A stretch of 64,000 nt of DNA from Shewanella marisflavi (lineage in GTDB: Bacteria; Pseudomonadota; Gammaproteobacteria; Enterobacterales; Shewanellaceae). The notes under the pieces were generated by a model, which saw nothing but the letters and a program-made list of their open reading frames with translations, did not search any database and was not told the DNA's origin. Made by a program: the position numbers and the translations under genes. Location of the stretch: the NCBI RefSeq assembly GCF_023283925.1, contig NZ_JAKIKX010000005.1, positions 124,001-188,000 on the forward strand, written 5' to 3'. Shown here one piece after another: positions 39,854-47,041 of this stretch. The stretch's first letter is position 1. Every line of letters starts with the position of its first letter.

Positions 39854-39899
39854 GTCACTCATATACTTGTGGTTCTTATCATTTCTTAAAGAGCTACAC

Positions 39900-41522
39900 A
39901 TGCCTAAAGCTATTCCCTATATTCGTTTCAGCTCTGCGATTCAAGAAAGAGGCTCGTCTTTAGAAAGGCAAGAGAACTTAATCAACGAGTATCTAAAATC
40001 GCATACCGATGTTGAGCTTAGCGCTTTGCAGTACAAGGATTTAGGGATTTCTGGGTATAAAGGAAAGCACCTAGAAAATGACCTTGGAAAGCTTTTGGCG
40101 GCAATTGAGGCTAATCACATAGTTTCAGGTGACCGAATCTTGGTTGAGTCTATGGATAGGCTAGGGCGACTTCCTGAGATGGAAATGATTTCTTTGCTTA
40201 ACGACATAATCAAACATGGTGTTAAAGTCATAACGCTGCAAGACGGGGTCGAATATAGTAAAGAAGCCCTAAGCACTAATGCTGGGTTGCTGTATCAGTT
40301 GGTGGGTAAGGTTCAGATGGCTCACCAATATTCTGAGCAGCTATCTGTGAGGGTGAAAGCTGCATGGACGAAAAAGAAGAGATTAGCGCAAAAGGGGGAA
40401 GGGGTTAAGCGTAAGGCTCCTTGGTGGATTACTTGGAATGAATCTACTCAGCGATACGATGTCGTAACCGATGCAGACAAAGAGATACTTGGTAATGTGT
40501 TTAGGTGGTATCTATCTGGTTTGGGTGAGCGTCGGATTCTTGGAAGGCTAAGAGATGCTTTTCCTGAAAAGTTCGGTACAACTGACCCTGCAACGGTAAA
40601 GAGGTGGCTTAGAAATAAGACTGCAATAGGCTATTGGGGGGATATAGCTGGCGTGTATCCACCTGCTATAGAAGAGTCTCTATATTACCAAGTCCAAGCT
40701 GAATTGCTTAGAAGGGCTGATGGTCACTCTCAGCCACCTCGCTCAGGGCATTTGCTCTGTGGGCTTGTTAAGTGTGGTGTTTGTGGCGGCAACTTCTCGA
40801 TGCGCTCCAACAAGCATTCGACCGATGCTATGCACTGTAGCATAGGCAATAAGCGCAAAGATAAATGTACCAATAATAAAACTATTCCCGTTCAAATCCT
40901 TGATTGGGTTCGTTATGAAACATTTGTTGAAGCCATACAGGAAATATCTAAAAACGCGAACAATAAAGATGCCGAAGAAAAGCTAGCAATTGTAAAGGGG
41001 CGTATTGTTGAAGTAGAGGCTCAAATAGAAAACTTCTTGGTTTTGGTTGGGATGGGGTCAAAAACGGCACCTGCAAAGGTTATTGAGTTGGAACAGCAGC
41101 TTGAGCAATTGCAGGGGGACGAGTCGGAATTGTTACTTCAGATAAGAACTCCTTCAGAATTATCCTATGCAGATGCAATGCTAGAGGGGAGTGATATGAT
41201 GGACGACCCTGAGCTGCTTAATAATCTTCTGAGACAGGTTTCTTACAATATCACGGTTATCGGTAATAAGATTACCTATAAAGACCGAGTTTGGGAGTAC
41301 GTAAAGTGGTCTAGAGCAGAAGATTGTTATCATATGCGTCAGTTTGACCTTGATTGTCAGCTTATCGAAGAATTCACTCTCCCAGTTGCTCGTCCTATGG
41401 AAGATACAGATAGAGAGCTTTTAGAGGGTGAGCCTCAAGCTGTAATGTCTGTATTTAAGGACGAAAAAGGCTCGCTTTATAGAGATAACCCATTTATTAA
41501 GGAATTAATAAAGGATTTATAA
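39900..41522 (+). CDS. Large serine recombinase (integrase)
   Basis: A 540-residue site-specific recombinase. The N-terminal catalytic domain shows YIRFSS with the nucleophile at Ser11 and the arginine motif ESMDRLGRLPEME. A recombinase domain follows (about 160-280), then a zinc ribbon near residues 285-325 with cysteine pairs CGVC and CxxxxxxxxxC, and a coiled-coil motif (about 360-430) that in this family controls integration versus excision. The ATG at 39900 (AAGAG upstream) gives the family N-terminus; an in-frame ATG at 39828 lies in the att region. It has no promoter of its own between the junction and the start, so in the integrated state it probably uses the resident ybiT promoter. 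Confidence 0.93.
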   Translation: MPKAIPYIRFSSAIQERGSSLERQENLINEYLKSHTDVELSALQYKDLGISGYKGKHLENDLGKLLAAIEANHIVSGDRILVESMDRLGRLPEMEMISLLNDIIKHGVKVITLQDGVEYSKEALSTNAGLLYQLVGKVQMAHQYSEQLSVRVKAAWTKKKRLAQKGEGVKRKAPWWITWNESTQRYDVVTDADKEILGNVFRWYLSGLGERRILGRLRDAFPEKFGTTDPATVKRWLRNKTAIGYWGDIAGVYPPAIEESLYYQVQAELLRRADGHSQPPRSGHLLCGLVKCGVCGGNFSMRSNKHSTDAMHCSIGNKRKDKCTNNKTIPVQILDWVRYETFVEAIQEISKNANNKDAEEKLAIVKGRIVEVEAQIENFLVLVGMGSKTAPAKVIELEQQLEQLQGDESELLLQIRTPSELSYADAMLEGSDMMDDPELLNNLLRQVSYNITVIGNKITYKDRVWEYVKWSRAEDCYHMRQFDLDCQLIEEFTLPVARPMEDTDRELLEGEPQAVMSVFKDEKGSLYRDNPFIKELIKDL

Positions 41523-41910
41523 CCTAAATCATCAACAGTCATTCTTTTAACAGAAGGTAAACTTGAAAGGGGGTTGTAACGGCTTTAATAGCGAATTACA
41601 TAAGTCCTTTAAGGTATCACACTTTTCATTAAAAGTCAATAGCTTGTAGGTGTTAGAGTCTTAATTATTGTTTTAACTCGTAGCTTTAAGCCTACTGGTG
41701 ACCTTTAGTTGTGACCTTGGTAAATACTACGAAACTGACCCGAAGTAATGACTTAATCCTAGGTCTGGGCGGGAGGTAAAGGACTGATATAAAAATATTT
41801 ACTACAAGTTAAACAAAAAATTACTACAGCATTTACAACGCGAAACAACACAAAACCTTTAAAAACAATACTATACATAGCTGGCCACTCCTTGTCATTA
41901 CCAGAAACTC

Positions 41911-41939
41911 TTGACAAAGTCAATGTTTCGTGTTATAAT
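41911..41939 (+). promoter_or_regulatory. Consensus sigma-70 promoter of the element operon
   Basis: TTGACA, 17-bp spacer, TATAAT: a full match to the consensus at optimal spacing. It lies about 175 bases before the first gene of the 42116-44441 gene run. Confidence 0.85.
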
Positions 41940-41980
41940 ATTTATAATTAATAGAGTTACTTTTTATAGCCAACCCTATC

Positions 41981-42054
41981 AAGCCCTTAGCAACCCTTAC
42001 CTTTCTCTCTAGCCCTTTTCTTCTTCAGGCTAGGGAACTTCTCGCTAAGGGCTT
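41981..42054 (+). other. Leader inverted repeat
   Basis: AAGCCCTTAGC (41981-41991) and GCTAAGGGCTT (42044-42054) are perfect complements. A weaker AGCC/GGCT pair lies inside. The second arm is followed by TCTATATTCC, not a clean T tract. It lies in the 5' untranslated leader between promoter and first gene and could be an attenuator, an antisense RNA target or a protein site. Confidence 0.6.
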
Positions 42055-42115
42055 TCTATATTCCACCTTTATTAAACGACACCAAGTGACCCAGTCACTA
42101 AATGGAGGACTTTCT

Positions 42116-42319
42116 ATGCCTAAAATGTATTTAACTCGCCATCCGTACTCAACCCGACTTTATGTATTGGGTAAAAAGCTTCTCAAGGACCTAGCAGTCC
42201 ATTACGGCCTCTCTCAATCTGATGTGATTCAGAAATCACTAATTTTATTAGCGAGAGAATCGGATAACCCAGAGCTACAAAAACACTCAAACAACCTAGA
42301 AATTAAAATGGGAGGATAA
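42116..42319 (+). CDS. Small ribbon-helix-helix-like protein
   Basis: A 67-residue basic protein. The segment STRLYVLGKKLLKDLAVHYGLSQSDVIQKSLILLARES has the strand-helix-helix pattern of CopG/Arc-type DNA-binding proteins. The ATG at 42116 has GGAGG 7 bases upstream; a GTG at 42086 is in frame but not preferred. First gene of the run behind the consensus promoter, so autoregulation is plausible. The next gene follows after 3 bp. Confidence 0.7.
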   Translation: MPKMYLTRHPYSTRLYVLGKKLLKDLAVHYGLSQSDVIQKSLILLARESDNPELQKHSNNLEIKMGG

Positions 42320-42322
42320 AAA

Positions 42323-43186
42323 ATGAAGATTAACAACAAGCAATTATTCAACATTACAGGGTGGGAAACCCTCCGTAATGGTGCTGGTGATTATACGCTA
42401 ACAAATAATGGTGTTAATGAAGTCCTTTATCATGTTGATTATCACAAGCCCACAGCTTTTGCTGGAGGAGTTAATAGTAAGAAGTTCATAAAGGGTAAGG
42501 ATATTGAAACCTCCTATGAGAGCCAGGTAAAAATCCTAAAACCCAAGCAAACTATTAGTATTAGTGTGGATTCAGAAGAGAGGCTTCACGTAGCTTCTGG
42601 AGCCCATGAAGTAGGTCAAGACTACTTCAAAACACCCTCAATACTATCCTGTAAGCTTATTTACAGCTTTGAACCCTACCGCAAGCCAGAGGCGAAAACG
42701 CCCTCCAGTGATGATTCTAGAGCCTTTAAGAGGGTTTCCGAAAAGGCTGTTAAGGAGCTAGTCGAAACTAAGATAGAGAACTATAACTCATCACCTCTAT
42801 CAGCTACCGCTTATGAGGGAATGTTAGTTTTTGACGGTGATTACCCCTTGAAAAGATTCAAAGTTATTATTTCAAGCGACTTCGACCTATTAACTTTTAT
42901 GAATGAACTCCAGTCTACCTACAAAGGCTGTCGGGTTATTCCAGAGCTATCCGCTAAGCGCTCAATAATCTTGGAGAAATCCCCTGAACAACAAGAGGAA
43001 GACTTAACTCTAATAGCTGAGCTAGCCAGAAAAGAGGTGGAAAAGCGGGTTGAGCTTCACAACAAGGGGCTTCAAGAGGTTATCGACTCCGAACGTCAAG
43101 AAATTCTAAGGCAAGCGGAAGAGATAAGAGCTAAAAGAGAGTCAGAAGACGCAATCTTAAAACAAGCTTTAGAAATCGGAGGTTAA
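42323..43186 (+). CDS. Unrecognised protein with C-terminal coiled coil
   Basis: A 287-residue protein I do not recognise. The first 125 residues are beta-rich and polar; the middle (about 130-215) has alternating strand-helix character, with FKVIISSDFDLLTFMNELQSTY; residues about 220-285 are a continuous charged helix of E, K, R, Q and L, probably a coiled coil for oligomerisation. There is no signal peptide or membrane segment. GGGAGG precedes the ATG, and the gene is tightly packed between two small RHH-like genes (3 bp on each side). A role in replication, partition or packaging would be speculation. Confidence 0.75.
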   Translation: MKINNKQLFNITGWETLRNGAGDYTLTNNGVNEVLYHVDYHKPTAFAGGVNSKKFIKGKDIETSYESQVKILKPKQTISISVDSEERLHVASGAHEVGQDYFKTPSILSCKLIYSFEPYRKPEAKTPSSDDSRAFKRVSEKAVKELVETKIENYNSSPLSATAYEGMLVFDGDYPLKRFKVIISSDFDLLTFMNELQSTYKGCRVIPELSAKRSIILEKSPEQQEEDLTLIAELARKEVEKRVELHNKGLQEVIDSERQEILRQAEEIRAKRESEDAILKQALEIGG

Positions 43187-43189
43187 TAC

Positions 43190-43324
43190 ATGATTAGTTT
43201 ACGTTTCACCCCATCACTCTACCCAGCCCTTAAACAGCAAGCTGCCTTAGAAGGGATGTCTATAGCAGCTTTTATCGTAAAAACTGTAGAAACCCACTTA
43301 AAAAACATCGCTGTAGCCCAGTGA
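43190..43324 (+). CDS. Second small RHH-like protein, 44 residues
   Basis: A short frame with GGAGG at 43178-43182, 7 bases before ATG. The translation MISLRFTPSLYPALKQQAAL then GMSIAAFIVKTVETHLK has the classic Arc/CopG layout: one beta strand (LRF), helix 1 and helix 2 starting at a small residue after EGM. It probably binds DNA as a dimer. A strongly structured non-coding segment follows at 43325-43466 and may be its target. Confidence 0.65.
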   Translation: MISLRFTPSLYPALKQQAALEGMSIAAFIVKTVETHLKNIAVAQ

Positions 43325-43466
43325 TACCAAGGGTTGTAGGTACTGTACAAAAGTTATAAAACTGTCCGAGATAATTAACCGAGATGCCAAACATCCCTTT
43401 ATAACTTTGTACAACCCTCACCACTCTACACCCTCACTCGTACAACCTCACACAAAGGAGGAACTC
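43325..43466. repeat. Repeat-rich structured region
   Basis: An imperfect inverted repeat pairs TGTACAAAAGTTATAAA (43344-43360) with TTTATAACTTTGTACA (43398-43413), one extra A on the left; outside it AGGGTTG (43330-43336) pairs with CAACCCT (43412-43418). CCGAGAT occurs twice inside the loop (43366 and 43379, 13 bp apart). Three TACAACCCTCAC-like direct copies follow (about 43410, 43427, 43441). This could be an operator array, an origin or a regulatory RNA. Confidence 0.7.
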
Positions 43467-44441
43467 ATGCGCACTATTACCTGTGTACATTGTAAGTCTT
43501 CTTTTAAAGCTAAAAGAAAAACTGCTAAATTCTGCTCAGACAGATGCACCAAAGCCTTTAAAAGAAGCACTGTAAAATCCACTAGAAAATCTAAGCCACT
43601 TAACAAATGTAAGTCCTGTGGTTCTTTAACTAAGAACAAGAGCTTTTGTAATCACACCTGTCAATCAACTCATACCGAGAAACAACACCAACAACAAGCC
43701 TTGAAGTGCTTCCACCGAACAGGCTTTGGTAGGTGGTTACTCTATAATTGTAAGAGGGCTAACACTGTTCAAATTCTCACAGGTTCTAATTACCACAGCT
43801 TTAACGACTTATTCCTTTTATACAAAAGGATGGTAAGAGCTAATGGCTTCGGGAAGTACCGAGAACACCTATTTGAACTAGCTCACCTAGCCCCAACAAA
43901 GGGAAGGGATTCTATAGGGCTGCTATCAACTGCCAACCTGTTAATAGCCTCAAAAGAGGTTAACCGCTCACTTGGTAATGCTGATTACAATCACACTTCT
44001 AGGTTGATGGTTACAGGCTTACAGTCTCACTACAAAGTCTATCCCGACACCAGTGATAAGGAGATTCTCCGCCTTATTAACAGTCTCACAGATGGAGAGT
44101 TGTTCAAGTTTATTAAGTACAAGCAAATAGCCCCTCCCTCTAGAACGGTTAAAAACCCTAAATTTGGGGAAAGACCTTATGATTCTGTTCAGGTGGTGTC
44201 AGAAGAGGTTACTAGGCTGGAGTCTGACATAGGTTTCTCTAACTTTGCTTTGCAGCAGGAGCTAGAGAGAATCCATTATAGCTATGGCCTCCATCTTGGT
44301 ATGGAAATAAGGCAGGATGCTAATTGGGGCTTTGAGCCAATGTGCAGGAAAGAGGCTAATGCTATAGAGGTGGCAATCCTCACCAACACTCTTAAGAGCT
44401 ATCGGCCTCACCAGATGGGTTCTAGGCCTTCTCTATATTGA
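43467..44441 (+). CDS. Zinc-finger protein with HNH-like core
   Basis: A 324-residue protein. Two N-terminal zinc-finger-like groups are visible: C6, C9, C23, C27 (of the CxxC...FCSxxC type seen in phage and plasmid proteins) and C48, C51, C61, C65. The middle segment from 138, ELAHLAPTKGRDSI then STANLLIASKEVNRSLG, places H140, N157 and N166 in an order that recalls the beta-beta-alpha metal nuclease core (HNH). The rest is unrecognised. An AAAGGAGGA ribosome binding site fixes the ATG at 43467; the in-frame start at 43407 lies in the repeats. Its 3' end overlaps the convergent resolvase gene by 20 bp. Function unknown; a nuclease is one possibility. Confidence 0.7.
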   Translation: MRTITCVHCKSSFKAKRKTAKFCSDRCTKAFKRSTVKSTRKSKPLNKCKSCGSLTKNKSFCNHTCQSTHTEKQHQQQALKCFHRTGFGRWLLYNCKRANTVQILTGSNYHSFNDLFLLYKRMVRANGFGKYREHLFELAHLAPTKGRDSIGLLSTANLLIASKEVNRSLGNADYNHTSRLMVTGLQSHYKVYPDTSDKEILRLINSLTDGELFKFIKYKQIAPPSRTVKNPKFGERPYDSVQVVSEEVTRLESDIGFSNFALQQELERIHYSYGLHLGMEIRQDANWGFEPMCRKEANAIEVAILTNTLKSYRPHQMGSRPSLY

Positions 44442-44970
44442 GAATGGTTGCCCTAGATACTCCAAACTCTTTGGAAAGCTTTAGCTTGCTATCGCCATCC
44501 TTTAGGCGTTTCTTCACTTCTTCTTGCTGTTCAGGGCTTAGCTTGGACTTCCTTCCTCCTAGCTTTCCTGTTCGTCTCCTTCCTGACTGTAACCTATCAG
44601 TGATTATAGAGTGTTCAAGCTCTGCAAATACCCCTAAAAGCTGCGTAAAGGCCTTGGCCATTGGTGAGCCATCACTCGTGTCTATTTGACCATCTAAGGT
44701 CTTTACGCTTGCCCCTTTCTTATTGAGGGTGTCAACTTTGGCTAATACTTGGTTAAGACTTCTTCCTAGTCTATCAAAGGCTGTCACTACTACAATGTCG
44801 CCCTCTCGCGAATACTCGATAAGCTCATCTAGCTTCTTCCAGTTATCATCAGACTTCCCTGATTGCTTCCCGTGAAAGACTTTTGAGCAGCCAGCCTTCT
44901 TGAGCGCCTCAAGTTGCGCCTCTAGTGACTGGTCTTGAGTTGATACCCTTGCATATCCAATGAGAGCCAT
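44422..44970 (-). CDS. Small serine recombinase (resolvase/invertase)
   Basis: A 182-residue recombinase of the Tn3-resolvase/Pin type. MALIGYARVSTQDQ contains the nucleophile Ser10; AFDRLGRSLNQVL is the arginine motif; HSIITDRLQSGRRRTGKLGGRKSKL leads to a C-terminal helix-turn-helix (LSKEFGVSRATILNIEK). The ATG at 44970 gives the family N-terminus with AGGTG upstream; a GTG at 44979 is possible. Repeats immediately upstream (44991-45166) fit a res site. Its presence next to a large serine recombinase suggests a multimer resolution system or a nested unit. Confidence 0.9.
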   Translation of the reverse strand: MALIGYARVSTQDQSLEAQLEALKKAGCSKVFHGKQSGKSDDNWKKLDELIEYSREGDIVVVTAFDRLGRSLNQVLAKVDTLNKKGASVKTLDGQIDTSDGSPMAKAFTQLLGVFAELEHSIITDRLQSGRRRTGKLGGRKSKLSPEQQEEVKKRLKDGDSKLKLSKEFGVSRATILNIEKA

Positions 44971-45388
44971 TTTAAGCACCTGTAGAGAGTGTTAGAAACT
45001 ATATAGATAGTGACACTGTCATTGCGGGGTGTCAATAACTTTGTGTTCTTGGTTTTTAACAGTGTTAGGTGTTGAGGTAAAGTTTCTAACATCTTGTTAG
45101 GGATTTTAAAATTGTTAGAGAGCTATTGAAGACGCTATAAAAAAGCCCTAAGGCCTCAACACCTAATTTGAAAGCTGTTAAAGATTATGCATTAGTTTGT
45201 AACATGGTTGCTGAATGTGCTTAAGTTGTAGTTTTAATTGAATTGTTTTATATCTGGGAGTTGGTCGTTCAATTCTTAAATGATTGCCATCGGGTTGATA
45301 ATGGCACTGATAGTAGTGTAAAAGAGTGTAGTAACTTATTTTCTAGTTCAACTTGAAATCTAGTCGTCAACAATGTAAGGGAAACTCA
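44971..45388. repeat. res-like repeat region between resolvase and metallopeptidase genes
   Basis: GTTAGAAACT (44991-45000) pairs with AGTTTCTAAC (45081-45090). TTAGGTGTTGAGG (45065-45077) pairs with CCTCAACACCTAA (45154-45166). A short palindrome TGACA-C-TGTCA is at 45011-45021. GTTAG-type motifs recur about five times. This is compatible with paired resolvase subsites. The right half must hold the promoter of the metallopeptidase-like gene; none is clear. Confidence 0.65.
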
Positions 45389-46375
45389 ATGGATAATGAT
45401 TTTTTTATAACTGTAGAAGGTTTTGAAAATGAGCGACTAGCTAATGAGCTTGGGAATAGCTGTATGGATATGGTTAGGGCGTTAGACAGTCGATATTCAA
45501 GTCTTAATATATCTAAATTAAAAAGAATCGTAATAACTGTAAATTTTGCTAACTCTCTATCTTCTGTCTGTAGTAGTTATGGGCATCAATCAGAAAGTGC
45601 ATTCACTAATAGCGAGCAAGCTATTGCTGTTGGTCAGTTGGTTTCAAAATTAGGAAGTGATGGTGAATATGAGGAGTTCACTTTGGTTCTTGGTTGGGAT
45701 TTTTTTGGTGAGCTATTTGTACAAAATGGAAATGGAGAGATTGAGGTTGAATTAAATGGAGATGAAACAAGAACTATTCTGCAAAGGTTGCTTCATGAAT
45801 TATTTCATGTGCACGAGAAAAATACATTGAATCTGGTGCCAGCGTCAATGATGGTAGATGGTTATGCTAATGCTATATTAATGATTGCTGTTAGAGGTTG
45901 GTCTGAATATTTTGCTAACTACATGTCTTCATTTTTTGCTCTCGATTGTGCTATAGAATCAACATTTTTGACATTAAGGAATGTGTTGACAGAGGTTCCG
46001 CAAGAAATAACTGAGTTGGTTAATCAATATAAGAGTAGACTAATTTCTATAGAAGATATGTTTGCTAGCGTTAGGGAACGTTTGGGCTTGATAGTTAATT
46101 CTTATGCGTACGCAAAAGGCTTTATTGATTCATTGGCATTAGAAGTAGAAACATTCGATGTGGAACTTTATGAGGTGATGAGTGCATCGCCATTATATGA
46201 AGTGTTAGTTGAACTTGGTGAGCAATTCTATGAATTTCTTGATGCCTATAATAGTAGTTCATTAACATCTGTTCATGATTATGATGGGATTGGTTTTGCA
46301 CTAAAGGATTTATATAGAGTGTTTTCCTTAGATGTTACAAGGATGGGGGATGGGGTGTATGTTTCAGTACACTAA
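45389..46375 (+). CDS. HExxH zinc-metallopeptidase-like protein, cargo gene
   Basis: A 328-residue acidic cytoplasmic protein (no signal peptide). HELFH at 136-140 is a zinc-peptidase motif inside a hydrophobic helix (LQRLLHELFHVHEK); E173 in GWSEYFANYMSSFF, in an ExxAN arrangement 33 residues later, is a candidate third ligand as in gluzincins and ImmA-like peptidases. No other domain is recognised. The start at 45389 follows AAGGGA; a TTG at 45353 is in frame but less likely. Very AT-rich with codon use unlike the core genome, so horizontally acquired. Peptidases of this type on mobile elements act on repressors, antitoxins or phage proteins, but no partner gene is seen. Confidence 0.7.
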   Translation: MDNDFFITVEGFENERLANELGNSCMDMVRALDSRYSSLNISKLKRIVITVNFANSLSSVCSSYGHQSESAFTNSEQAIAVGQLVSKLGSDGEYEEFTLVLGWDFFGELFVQNGNGEIEVELNGDETRTILQRLLHELFHVHEKNTLNLVPASMMVDGYANAILMIAVRGWSEYFANYMSSFFALDCAIESTFLTLRNVLTEVPQEITELVNQYKSRLISIEDMFASVRERLGLIVNSYAYAKGFIDSLALEVETFDVELYEVMSASPLYEVLVELGEQFYEFLDAYNSSSLTSVHDYDGIGFALKDLYRVFSLDVTRMGDGVYVSVH

Positions 46376-46387
46376 TGATGGATTTTT

Positions 46388-46513
46388 CGTGCCAACGATA
46401 TGAACCCGTACTACTACTTCCAACATCTGTTTACTGAGTTGCCAAAGCGCGAACTCAACGATGATATGTCTGACCTCATGCCGTGGAATGTGGAAATAGA
46501 TAAAGTTGAGTGA
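46388..46513 (+). pseudogene. IS66-family transposase C-terminal remnant
   Basis: The frame from 46388 to the TGA at 46511-46513 encodes ANDMNPYYYFQHLFTELPKR then ELNDDMSDLMPWNVE, which matches the very end of IS66-type transposases (the FxxLLTELPKR...DLLPWNV block). There is no upstream transposase body and no start, so this is a leftover of an insertion sequence. Base composition is closer to the core genome than its surroundings. Confidence 0.7.
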
Positions 46514-46572
46514 GGCTTAACTAGTTCATTGAGCGCTTACGTTTTTTTATTATTAATCCAAAATAAAGAATA

Positions 46573-46592
46573 AGGGGGCTTCCGTGCCCCTT
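46573..46592 (-). terminator. Minus-strand terminator of the 42-residue protein gene
   Basis: Inverted repeat GGGGGC / GCCCC around TTCCGT; on the minus strand it is followed by a T-rich stretch. It is about 15 bases beyond the stop of the small basic protein gene. Confidence 0.55.
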
Positions 46593-46607
46593 AGTGAAAC
46601 TTAAGTC

Positions 46608-46736
46608 TTATTTCTTGCGCTTTATTGTTTCTACAACAGTTGTTTTAGGTCTTTTCTTAGCCTCACTAACGGGAATGAATAGACCTGTTTTCGCATCTCG
46701 CCCAATCTTATATTTTACCTGTTTATCATTAGCCAT
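46608..46736 (-). CDS. Small basic protein, 42 residues (GRDAxTGxFIPVSEAKxRPKTTVVETI type)
   Basis: A short frame with AGAGG about 8 bases before ATG. The sequence MANDKQVKYKIGRDAKTGLF, continuing IPVSEAKKRPKTTVVETIKR and KK, belongs to a widespread family of tiny proteins with a conserved GRD...FxPVSEAKRRPxTTVVETI pattern, found in many proteobacteria, often on islands. The function is unknown. It has its own terminator and reads opposite to the flanking genes. Confidence 0.7.
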   Translation of the reverse strand: MANDKQVKYKIGRDAKTGLFIPVSEAKKRPKTTVVETIKRKK

Positions 46737-47041
46737 TTTTAGAACCTCTTGTTTAAGTGATTAAGTGTCACGTTTACCGGAATTTCTTACAGCTAGTAAC
46801 GCAATAAAGATTGTATCAAAATTGAACGTGTGCTGTATAGATATACAGTCATCAACTTTCAAATTTAAGGTCAATGCACGAGCTGGTGCACCTCCGTTAA
46901 GTAAGTGATATTGATACCTACTTATCAAACATGAGCATTTGCTGTATACTCCCGCGTTTAAAATTTACACTTAATTTATAATGACTGTTGATTACGCAAA
47001 CTTGTTTATAATCAATGGTATAGACTTGCGAGGGCGTTCTT
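46737..47041. promoter_or_regulatory. Right-end leader of the element, promoter for ybiT
   Basis: No gene. It holds a promoter (46922-46950), an additional TATAAT at 46977-46982, and the ribosome binding site GAGGG at 47030-47034. The sequence after the -10 (CCCGCGTTTAAAATTT) resembles the corresponding segment behind the resident promoter at 39664-39684, as if it was a diverged copy of a ybiT control region. Confidence 0.6.
46922..46950 (+). promoter_or_regulatory. Sigma-70 promoter at the right end of the element
   Basis: TTATCA, 17-bp spacer, TATACT preceded by TG-like bases. It lies 91 bases before the inferred ybiT start and points toward ybiT. In a circular form of the element it would point toward the recombinase. 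Confidence 0.6.

Larger units (their letters stand above)
39580..39899. promoter_or_regulatory. Original ybiT promoter and leader, now ahead of the recombinase
   Basis: This gap contains the promoter at 39641-39669, a hairpin with T tract at 39672-39704, and the left attachment junction. From TTG at 39800 the frame reads M-I-T-T-A-N-I-T, the usual start of YbiT, then diverges and stops at 39853. It is thus the cut-off 5' end of the resident ybiT gene. Confidence 0.7.
41523..42115. promoter_or_regulatory. Long regulatory gap after the recombinase
   Basis: A 593-bp non-coding stretch. It contains a consensus promoter (41911-41939) and an 11-bp perfect inverted repeat in the transcript leader (41981-42054). 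CAACCCT occurs at 41971-41977 and 41991-41997, and GGGTTGTAA, the reverse orientation of the motif, at 41571-41579; the same motif recurs at 43330-43418. No gene was found. Confidence 0.6.

Noticed and set aside
39828..39899. Upstream start for the large serine recombinase
   Set aside because: It would add 24 residues from the attachment region; the ATG at 39900 gives the usual resolvase N-terminus and has a ribosome binding site.
43325..43466. CRISPR array
   Set aside because: The repeats are few, short, unequal and partly inverted; no cas genes are in the window.
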